Assembly: GCA_006503535.1 (NCBI GenBank)
Contig: QYRS01000002.1
Location: 1,302,001-1,366,000 of the forward strand
DNA: 64,000 nucleotides
Reading direction: 5' to 3'
Source: Arthrinium phaeospermum
Lineage: Eukaryota > Ascomycota > Sordariomycetes > Amphisphaeriales > Apiosporaceae
How positions within the stretch are numbered: the first letter of the stretch is position 1; every line of letters begins with the position of its first letter. The notes beneath the pieces are model-generated. The model had not been told where the DNA came from. It saw only the letters and a program-made list of their open reading frames with translations, and made no database searches. The translations under genes and the position numbers were made by a program. Below are positions 55,982 to 64,000 of the stretch, one piece after another.

Positions 55982-57938
55982 CTATTCATCTGACGCCTCC
56001 GTGATCTTGACCCACATCTCTCTCTGTATGCTTACAGTCGTCGGCTTCTCTACCCACGGTTTGCTGGGATTCACCACCTGAAAGTCGAAAGCCCTCAGCA
56101 GCTACCATGATGAGCGAGTCAGTAATACATTCAAAATTCAGCTCAAGACACGCATGCAGTGTACTATGTCCTTCCGTCTTCTCCCCCCCAACAGAAGGAG
56201 AAGAACGTATCTGCCCCTTTCTCCCACTTCCATTAACGTAAAAAAGGAAAAGACAGCACTCACCTCGAAGAAGACCTTGTTCAGCTCGATCATGGCCAGG
56301 TTCTTGCCCGCGCACTGCCACCGCCCGAACCCGAAGTTGAGCTCCACCGTGCGGATCATCTCCCGCCGGGTCTCCTCGTCGCACTCGAGGAAGCGCTCGG
56401 GGCGGAACAGGCGCGCGTCCCGGCCGAAGACGTCGGCGCGCTGCATCATGGCGACGTTGTTGGCGCCGACCGCGGTGCCGCCCGGCAGCGGGACGCCGCA
56501 GAGGGTGGCGCCGCCCGGCGGGAGGACCTTGAACAGGCCGTAGAGCACGGGCGGGCGCATCCGGTAGCCTTCCCACATGACGGCCTGGCGTGGTGGGTGA
56601 AAATAGCGAGTCAGCCTGTGCTCATCGGGTGATACGATACAACCGTTACATAGAAAGGGGAATAAAAAGGCAATATGATATGCACGAAGTAAGGCCCTTG
56701 GATGGGATGGTGATGGTTTGCTTACCTGGAAGTAAGCAAGGCTCTTCGCTTGCTCGTTGCCGATAGGGGACGATCTGTCAACACCCGCAGCCTTGATCTC
56801 CTGTTTCAGACGCTGGTAGACCTTGGGCGACGTTATGACGTGTAACAAGGTTGTGCGGATGACGATGGCTGTGGTGTCCGAGCCGGCCAGGATCTGAACG
56901 AAGGATTCGGCCAGAGTCTCCCGTTGGTTCATTCCGCCGCGCATAAAAGCACCCTGCAAGATGGTTATTTAGTTTCCATCCATGCCTGCCTTTTCCTTAG
57001 GGGCCGGCGGGTATGTGTTTGGTGGGACGTACTATCATATCTCCCTGATCCTTCTCGTTGCCCGCGAATCGCTCGCGGATGATTTTGTGAGCAATACTGC
57101 CGGCGGTTACATTCTGTTAGCATCCACGTGGATCCGGCTCCCACGAGTGTCCGTCGATAGTTGAAAGACAAGGGGTTGCTTACCCTAGAACTCTTCCTAT
57201 CCCGCGCTTTCCGTCGGGGCTGGGAGCGACCAACGACGCAACGAAAGGAGAATCCAACAGGTGGCGCAGCGGCGGTATCTCGGCCAACATCGGCACCAAG
57301 ACCTCAAACTGCTCGACCCCCTCGGTGTACCGGTACTCGTCGTCCTTGCCGTCCAGGAAGCCGAAGCTCTGGCCATAACCGACGTCCGTGATGAGATCCA
57401 GCGTGAAGTAGCGAATCAGGTGCGCGAAGTCGACCTCGACCAGGTCGTCGCCGCCCCGGGAGAGATACCGGCCCCGAACCGCGTCGATGAGGCGGCCCGT
57501 GACGCGATCGACGCAGGCCTCGAAGTCGACGCCGCCGTCGCGGCCGCTGTAGCCGGCGGCCGCCTTGGCCTTGAGCCGGTCGTGCGGGCCGATCTCGAGC
57601 GACGAGAAGGTGGCGGCCTGCCCCGGGTCCAGCTTGGTCGGCGAGTACCACGTGTCGCGGGGGGCCAGGCTGCGGGCGCCGTTGAGCTGCCGCAGGGCCT
57701 GGGGGTCGTCGATGACGACGGCGTTGGGGCCCGTCCGCACCACGGACCCGTACCGCCGCAGGTGCAGGAACTCGCCGCCGCGGCCGCGCAGCACCATGTA
57801 CGGGGCCCATAGCCACGACACGGACGCGACCAAGGGGCCCGGGACGTGGCGGAGCCGCCGCCAGGAAACGGCGGTAGACACCAGCCAGAACGACAGAATT
57901 GCCCCGGCGATGAGCCAGAGGTGCGTCGAATACTCCAT
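55982..57938 (-). CDS. Cytochrome P450, pisatin-demethylase-like
   Basis: complement(55982..56101, 56264..56584, 56726..56953, 57033..57096, 57184..57938); 495 aa. An N-terminal membrane anchor (LWLIAGAILSFWLVSTAVSW, residues 7-26) is followed by the proline hinge RHVPGP. Conserved elements: I-helix AGSDTTA (about 296-302), K-helix ExxR as EGYR (354-357), RPERFL, and the heme loop FGFGRWQCAG with Cys about 440. This class of fungal P450s includes pisatin demethylase and many secondary-metabolism oxidases; the substrate here is unknown. Exon 2 is 64 nt, and all four introns close the frame. The last exon restores ELLRAFDFQVVNPSKPW. The start at 57938 is the first ATG; an upstream in-frame GTG was rejected. 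Confidence 0.92.
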
Positions 57939-58852
57939 TATCACAGTTTCAGCTGTAGATGGTATATTATACGTACTTCAGTCCCGTCCGCTGGCTCTCA
58001 AAGTCGTCTGCAGGGCATAAAACTCTATGGATTGACCGATTTTACCACGACATATAGTGTGTGTGCGTGTGCGTGTGTTTGCGCCTATGTGTGTTGAGGA
58101 TATCGAGACTGGTGACTGTGACATCTCGCCCGCATATGCGTGCCGCGGGGTAAAGACTCGTAAGTCGGCTATACTTCTCGTTATGAAATCATCTCCCTAT
58201 CTCAGAGCGGCTAGCAGATGCTGCACGATCGGAGATTGGAGAGATGGTTCCTATCGAAAAGGGCGTAGGGACTCGTTGTGCTACTGCATATCTGCATACA
58301 AGAGGGAAGACGTAGTGGCAAGGACCACTTACTTGGCAGCGTGGAGTGCAATTGGGCCCTGGAGATGGATGCCGCATCCAGCTGCGCCGATGCACATGCC
58401 CGAACTGGGACAGCGATATATTCAGCTGAGAAGTATGTAGACCCCATACTCCCTATCAACGCCGATGTGCTCAGTTTTTTTTTTTTTTTTTTTTTGCCGG
58501 TCATCTCCCACTACAGCAAAAGGGCGGCGGGAAGTACATATTGCTTAATGATTTGAATTCCTGTAATGCATATTCAAGGATATGCTGGATGATGGCTAGT
58601 GAAGCCTCGCTATTTTATACACGTCTTGCCATGGGTATCGGGACCCTTGTTCCGACAAGAAACCCCAAGCGATGCCAATGCTCCTGTTCCCATCTCCACC
58701 GCTGTCCCGCGGTTGGTGTTTATGTGGTACCCCCCTTTAACGCCGTCGCTCCAGATAAATACCAAGTAAAAAAGAAGAAAAAAGATAAAACGACAACCGA
58801 GCCATTCATACATGATGGACATGAGACAAAGAAAATGAAAAGCAGCACAGAT
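57939..58852. other. P450 promoter side and GT31 3' flank
   Basis: Contains an imperfect GT-rich run (58037-58057) and a T21 homopolymer (about 58475-58495). No supported gene. Confidence 0.45.
58475..58495. repeat. T21 homopolymer
   Basis: Long uninterrupted thymine tract in the P450/GT31 spacer. Confidence 0.85.
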
Positions 58853-60283
58853 TTAGGGCAATATCCAACCCTCCTGGCCGCAGTATTCGTCCATGACTTC
58901 TACAAACGCATTCACGCGATGCGTCATCCAGCCCGACGCCATCGTTTCCTCGCCCTCGACCGCCGGGCGCCGGCGGCCGAGACGCATCATCTTGGACGTC
59001 CTGCAAGTCGACTGCCCAGAGAGCGAGTACTGCATGCAGTCCGGCTGTCCCAGGCAGACCTTGTAGCAGTCCCGCATGGTGATGGTGGTGCCTTCGGGGT
59101 ACTCGACCACGTCTTCGGACATGTTGTCCCAGGCATCGCGCCGCGACGTGATGTGCGGCAGGACCCAGTTTGTGAAAACGTCACCATGTCGTAAGAGTGT
59201 GCGGTTCTATTGTAGATCGGAGTCAGCAAAAACGAACATCTTCGGCGTTGGCTTTCACAAAGTCGGGTAACTTACTCCTCTGTTCCACTGGCGCTCGAAC
59301 ATGGACATCTGCACAATATCAGATGGCGCCATGTGGTGGTAGCTGGCAATGTTGTAGCACCAGTCCTGGCTCGTGGGGTCGGAGACGGAGCCGAGGAAGC
59401 CGAGCTCAGCGGGGTGGTCGCCGTGGAGGTTGGGGCGGGCGTAGAGCAGGGGAACGCCGGCATCGGCGAGGGCCTTGCCCAGGACGCAGTCGCCAGCCCA
59501 GTGGCTCGCGGTGAAGGCGTCGTAAAACTCGAGGTTCTGGCGGCGGTACTCGACGACCATCTCGAGCGCGGTGCGCGACAGGACGAAACCGGAGCCGCCG
59601 TGGGCGAAGGCGACGTCGCCGATGATCATAGGGTTGCCGAGGTAGTGCGGCTCGGCCGGGTCGAGGTTGGTGATCCAGTCCAGGATGTTGCGCCAGAAGA
59701 TGTAGCTGTCGCCCTCGTAGAAGACGTACCAGTTGGCGCCGGTGCCGGCTCCCTGGCGCAGCGCCTTCTCAGCAATGGGCAGGAACTTCCACTTGTCCAG
59801 CCGCCAGCCAGGGGTGTCGCGGCCAGCAATGGTGCTCTGAGTGGCGGCCCACTGCGCGTTCTCCTCGTCCGAGAAGGCGGACCGGCCGCCCTGCTGCAGA
59901 CGCTGGTAATATTCGAAGTCTGGGTGGGTCTTCTTGAGGTCGTCGCTGACCTCGTCGAGGGAGTCCTGGACGTGCACGCCGTCAATGACCTCGTCGTAGT
60001 CGGAGTAGACGGCGTAGTTCGGGACGCAGCGCAAGCTGGTGGCGAGGTGGGTGGGCACCTGGTCTAGGGCCTCGGTGGCGCCCGTCTTGAAGACGACGAA
60101 GACGTCGGAGAGGCCATCGTGATGCCTGCAAGACTCACCCGACTCCTCCTCGACCAATATCCGATCGCTCAGCCCAGGGGCGGGCCGGCACCAGCGGATG
60201 AGCTGAAAGAAAACAAAGACACTGAAGAAGAAGAGGAAGGCCGGCGATAGTAACCGGGAGCGCTTGAGAGGACGGGCGTACAT
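58853..60283 (-). CDS. GT31-like type II membrane glycosyltransferase with C-terminal Apple-like module
   Basis: complement(58853..59206, 59276..60283); 453 aa. Cytosolic MYARPLKRSRLL is followed by a signal anchor (about 13-31, SPAFLFFFSVFVFFQLIRW) and a luminal domain. Fungal GT31/fringe-like features: DVFVVFKTGATEALDQVP, LRCVPNYAVYSDYDEVIDGV, PGWRLDKWKFLPIAEKAL, the DxD-equivalent WYVFYEGDSYIFW, AHGGSGFVLSRTAL and WAGDCVLGKALADAGV. These enzymes transfer sugar from a nucleotide sugar in the Golgi; donor and acceptor are unknown. After GTTITMRDCYKVC the tail (CLGQPDCMQYSLSG, STC) has Cys spacing reminiscent of a PAN/Apple carbohydrate- or protein-binding module. The 69-nt intron joins WNRG to NRTLLRHGD. 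The first exon ends before the catalytic tail. Confidence 0.82.
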
Positions 60284-62502
60284 GCTGATGATGATGATGA
60301 TAACGTGTGGAGGATGGAATCAGTGAGCAGCCGCAAGCACACTATGCACAAAACACACACACACTTCCGGGGAAAAGACGAAGACACAGTCCTCTCTCTC
60401 TCTCTCTTTCTGTCTTGTTTTCTGAAAGGGGGCCCTGCCGACTTTTGATATGTTTCACTACCGATATAGAACTCGAAACTCACAGTCCGCCGTAAGCAGA
60501 AGAATCAAAGAGACGGTTGGTTCCAAAACGGGCGCGCCTCATTGTACAAGTAGTAACACGCAGCAGGCCGTACATCCCAAGAATAGCGAAGTGGCAGCGC
60601 TTGTCATTGGGGCGTTGCGAGTGCAACGTGCCGAGTGTGTAGCTGCTAGGGAGGTCCTAGCATGCACCAAGCAGCATTTCTGGGGCACAGCTTACGAATC
60701 TACCCCATGTGCGTACGTTGCCATGGCTTTTCTTTTCCTTGTGTTCTGCCAAAGCCAGCCGGGGCCCATCCCTACCCCGGCCGACCCAGTCTACTGACCC
60801 GGTTTTCGCAAAGCTGGCTGATGCCGATCTCAAACCACTGTTACAAAATATTCGGTTGATACAGATCAACCACGGCCAGCCTGGCTGGTCACAAGTACTT
60901 GTGGGCCTCCGAGGTCTCGACCAGAACTCGACATCGGCTGATGCAGGGGCCAGGAGGGAAACAAAATCCTACCCAAGAAGGAGGACGCAACAGGCTTGGG
61001 GCTGTTTGGGGGCCCTCCAAACGAGCAGATCCCCTAATCCGGACTGGCGAATCGCTTTGCTTTGACGCACAAATGTCGGAAGATGCGTGCAGGGAAACAA
61101 CCAGTGGCTTGGAAGGCCGCGATTCTCCAGACCAATGGAGATAGACTACTGGACCGGCCACTGGAAGACCCTTCCTCCTTCCTTCTGGCAATTGCTTCTT
61201 CGGGTTGTTTGGCGCTTATGGGGCCCGGGTCCCGAAGTGGGAGGGTGGTCGCGACTCGCAAGGTCGCTCGCTAGTTGATTCCAACGGCTGATGTCAACTA
61301 ATCTACGCCCTACAAACGTCCGCCCTGTTGGGATGGCAAAAAAGTCCTAATAGATAAGCTGACCGCAGGCCATTCGACCCCGTTTCACCTTTAGGCGCTA
61401 AGCTGCCGTTCATTGGCCCGCGACGCCGAATAAGCTTCAAAAATTGCTATTTTAGTATACATACACGACAAGAGGGAGTTGTGCTCGTATGCATTTATCA
61501 AAGGGAGAGAGTAAGCAGCGAGGCAGGCAGCAAGCGGTTTGCTGGCTGGCTGATTCTGAGACAAAGACGCCCTGTACAGCCACGCTGTTTGGCTGCCGCT
61601 CAATGGTAGGGAAAACGAAGGAAAAAAGAGAGACATGAAACGCGCTCCGGGCACACTTGCTGCCGTCCGCCATCGAGCCATCTGAAACGAGAGATCAGTC
61701 TTATGTGACGCGGATATAAGTGGGGTCGTCGACCGTTTCGTCGTCATACAGTACGGATACGTGATTGGTGGCACTTTGCATGCCGCCCTTTTTGCTGGGT
61801 GCTGTTGGCTGGCAGCAGTCGTCGTATGTCGTCCCACTGGTCCCTTATTCGGATCATCGGATGGCTCTTGTCGATCGCTTCTGGCGATTCGTAATGCTGC
61901 TTGGCATTCCATACATTCCTCCGCTATTCACGTCAAAGAGAAGATATGCTCATATGACAGGAGACAGCGCGTGCCATGGTTTGCATTCTCCAGGATACGG
62001 AGGAAAATAATCCGTCCTGTCGTGTTATTTTTAAACCCATCGCCCGGCACCTGGGATGTTTACTCGAACCGGCGGCAAAATATATAACCGTTGCAGCTTC
62101 TAGTAAAGTGATATGCAGATTGCGTACTACCTGGTACTGCATTCATCCTTGGTCTTTTAGACAATTGATTTATTAGTCTTTGATAGCTCTGTCTGATAGA
62201 GTATTCGACAACGTAAAGCCGTCATTCGCATATTGACACGTGAAAACTTCCCCAGCTTTGAGTACGAGGTATCCATCCGTATGTACGCACCCTATCGTGG
62301 ACAGCACAAACTTGACGCAAACATGGGCCCCAATGTGTTCCACAGGGAGAACACCCCAGCATGATATCTGGATCTCTGCATCTCCTCCACAGCATACATG
62401 GATTTGGGTTAATGAATGTCATAATTTCCCCGTGGCATGCTTCTTTTAAACTGTGGGTATTTTATTTCAAATCGCAAACTATCGTCACTGTCTATATTCA
62501 TC
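60284..62502. other. 2.2 kb intergenic
   Basis: GT31 promoter side with a (GAT)n run at 60286-60301 in the leader and a CT run near 60392. A 173-codon minus-strand frame (61391-61912) lacks coding character. No gene supported. Confidence 0.5.
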
Positions 62503-64000
62503 TTACAATACTTGCTCGAGGTCCTTCCCAGAGAATTTGGCCCAGGCCTCGAGTCGTTCCGGGCTGCAGGTGGCACACAACCGCTTGGCCAAGGCCCGAC
62601 AGACATCGCCATCCGTATGACTGGTGAACCCTTGTGCCGATAGCCAACTCACACCACCGAACCGGGTAACCAGCGTATCGCTTCCCCCCTCGACTGTCGT
62701 AGCTCGGTAGATAATCCGCAGTATCTGGCTGCGAAGATTTGGCCCCATGTAAGGGTTGGACATGAGCACCAAGACTCGCTCAAACACCTTTCTCTTGTGG
62801 AAGACAGCTACATCAGCAGTACTTCTAAGCGAGTCCAGAAGGTAGGAAAGCAGCCAGCTCAACTCGGTGTAATAGGCCTCGTCAGCCGTAGGCCCTTCAT
62901 GTAGGATCTCTTGAACCATCGGGACCTTATCGAGATCCCAGATGGGACCACGAGTGAGAAACGTGTTGAGCTTCGGGTACAGGGCATGCGTCGGGCTTTT
63001 CAGGATATCAAGTGCGCGACAGACGAAGGCCAGAATGGTATTAGGCACGGTGCCCTCCCCGATGACCAGCTTGGCTGTCTCGGTCAACTCCGAAAGCAGA
63101 AGCCAGACCTGTTCGTTCTCCTCGTAGCTTGACTCTTTAACTTTGAGTGCAATCTTGGTCAAGCTGATCAGGGCCTCCTTGCGGATGCTAGGGTGTTCGG
63201 AAGCGAGAAGCCAGATGACCGATGCTGTGTAGCCTTCTTCGACCAACTCTTCCGGTGTTTTCGATGCCCAGTTCATCAAGGCATTGTTGTCTTTGCTGGC
63301 CTTGACAGGTACATGAAGCAACTGCTCAAGTTGTTCCTGCTCATCTCGGCTCAGGTCGTTGTCATTGGCCTTGACTTGACCGTTCGCGGTCGGAACCTCG
63401 TCAAGTTCCATGTCGTCTGAAGTGTTCAGGTCCGACAGGACTAGATTCTTCCGAGCCTCTGTCTTCCCGAACGCTTCTTTGAACTTGCGTAACACATCCT
63501 TGAGTAACGCCTCTGCTATGCCTGCATCCCTTGAGAACCCAAGGTAATCAGACAGGAAGACGGCGAGACTCGTGAGAGCTTCACTTTTGGCCATTGAGGT
63601 TACCGCGAAAGGTAGCTGCTCTACCATGGTCATCATTAACGGCGTTATAGACAGCTCACCCAACGTCTTTGCTTCAGCCGCATGCTTGGATCTCAGTTCC
63701 ATGATGAGTTCTTGGTACTTGATCGGGGATCTGGAACACCGCTCCACGCAGTTGTCCAGGAAAGCCCATATCTGAGAATCAATGCGCTCCTGTTTCCTGA
63801 GGGCATCCATCAACGGCTCAATACCTGATCCTCTCGACTTTCCTGTGACTAGACCGTGCGACTCAGCGACAAACAATAAGGTGCTGGTCGACTTCACTGT
63901 AAACATCCCCTGGGTGTTTTCGGTGAACAGCCGTAACAGTGTCATGAAAGGCGAGTGTTCGAAATCCTTGCCGTGAGAAAACCATTTCATACCAGGCGAA
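62503..64000 (-). CDS. URB1: URB1/NPA1 nucleolar pre-ribosome factor (5' part off the right edge)
   Basis: Partial: 498 C-terminal codons plus stop are visible and the frame is open to the window edge. URB1/NPA1 is a very large HEAT/ARM-like scaffold of early 60S pre-ribosomes. The visible part shows its C-terminal domain: SEHPSIRKEALISLTKIALK, VPNTILAFVCRALDILKSP, FLTRGPIWDLDKVPMVQEIL, the helices TELSWLLSYLLDSLRSTADV and RKVFERVLVLMSNPYMGP, and SQILRIIYRATTVEGG. An acidic linker (LSDLNTSDDMELDEVP) sits upstream. No intron is seen in this part. Assigned by motif recognition; the N-terminal NPA1 domain is outside the window. Confidence 0.82.
   Translation of the reverse strand, partial: SPGMKWFSHGKDFEHSPFMTLLRLFTENTQGMFTVKSTSTLLFVAESHGLVTGKSRGSGIEPLMDALRKQERIDSQIWAFLDNCVERCSRSPIKYQELIMELRSKHAAEAKTLGELSITPLMMTMVEQLPFAVTSMAKSEALTSLAVFLSDYLGFSRDAGIAEALLKDVLRKFKEAFGKTEARKNLVLSDLNTSDDMELDEVPTANGQVKANDNDLSRDEQEQLEQLLHVPVKASKDNNALMNWASKTPEELVEEGYTASVIWLLASEHPSIRKEALISLTKIALKVKESSYEENEQVWLLLSELTETAKLVIGEGTVPNTILAFVCRALDILKSPTHALYPKLNTFLTRGPIWDLDKVPMVQEILHEGPTADEAYYTELSWLLSYLLDSLRSTADVAVFHKRKVFERVLVLMSNPYMGPNLRSQILRIIYRATTVEGGSDTLVTRFGGVSWLSAQGFTSHTDGDVCRALAKRLCATCSPERLEAWAKFSGKDLEQVL

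Noticed and set aside
61391..61912. 173-codon minus-strand ORF
   Set aside because: Lacks coding bias and any motif; overlaps AT-rich non-coding sequence.
1..64000. Secondary-metabolite gene cluster
   Set aside because: A P450, a Zn2Cys6 regulator, a dioxygenase and a transporter are present but scattered over 30 kb among housekeeping genes, with no polyketide synthase, NRPS or terpene synthase.
1..64000. Transposons, RIP-mutated repeats or CRISPR arrays
   Set aside because: No transposase, integrase or reverse transcriptase motifs, no long terminal or inverted repeats, no strongly AT-biased blocks, and no regularly spaced repeats; only simple microsatellites.

Overview
The window is eukaryotic and fungal. 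Genes are split by short introns of about 45-160 nt with GTAAGT-like donors, CTAAC/CTGAC-type branch sites and YAG acceptors. Protein content (CBM1-bearing lytic polysaccharide monooxygenase, Zn2Cys6 regulator, pisatin-demethylase-type P450, OPT transporter, fungal GT31 enzyme) points to a filamentous ascomycete (Pezizomycotina), most likely a plant-biomass-degrading Sordariomycete. No species is asserted. Coding exons are GC-rich with strong GC3 bias, which produces several long antisense shadow ORFs.

Layout. 1-12 kb: 3' part of DDB1 (-, runs off the left edge), a stand-alone ankyrin-repeat protein (+), the karyopherin KAP114 (-), the HORMA protein REV7 (+) and the PI31-type proteasome regulator (-). 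12-22 kb: an Mx/dynamin-like GTPase (-), an intron-containing tRNA-Arg (+), a small SRPBCC/START-like protein (-) and a 675-aa coiled-coil protein (-), then a 2.5 kb gap. 22-25.5 kb: a CUE1-like ER ubiquitin-binding protein (+) and an MSS116-type mitochondrial DEAD-box helicase (-). 27.7-34.2 kb: an OPT transporter (+), an IlvD/Edd dehydratase (-) and a secreted DJ-1/PfpI protein (+). 35.4-42.7 kb: a Sec14-like protein (+), a membrane-anchored MDP-1-type phosphatase (-), a two-domain extradiol-dioxygenase-like protein (+) and an AA16 LPMO with CBM1 (-). 45-49.3 kb: a Zn2Cys6 regulator (-) and a BIM1-like secreted protein (-). 50.6-64 kb: BMS1 (-), a PBI2-like protease B inhibitor (+), a P450 (-), a GT31-like glycosyltransferase (-) and the 3' part of URB1/NPA1 (-, runs off the right edge).

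Most genes are independent housekeeping or secretory units, not a pathway. DDB1 and REV7 both serve DNA-damage tolerance; BMS1 and URB1 both serve ribosome assembly; KAP114, CUE1, PI31 and PBI2 touch nuclear import and proteolysis. The only neighbourhood that might be a small metabolic unit is transporter / dehydratase / PfpI at 27.7-34.2 kb, and the evidence is weak. All multi-exon models were checked for reading-frame closure at each junction. I found no CRISPR array, transposon, RIP-degraded element or clearly undescribed system; the best leads are regulatory clusters, unusual domain variants and gene-structure oddities listed as findings.
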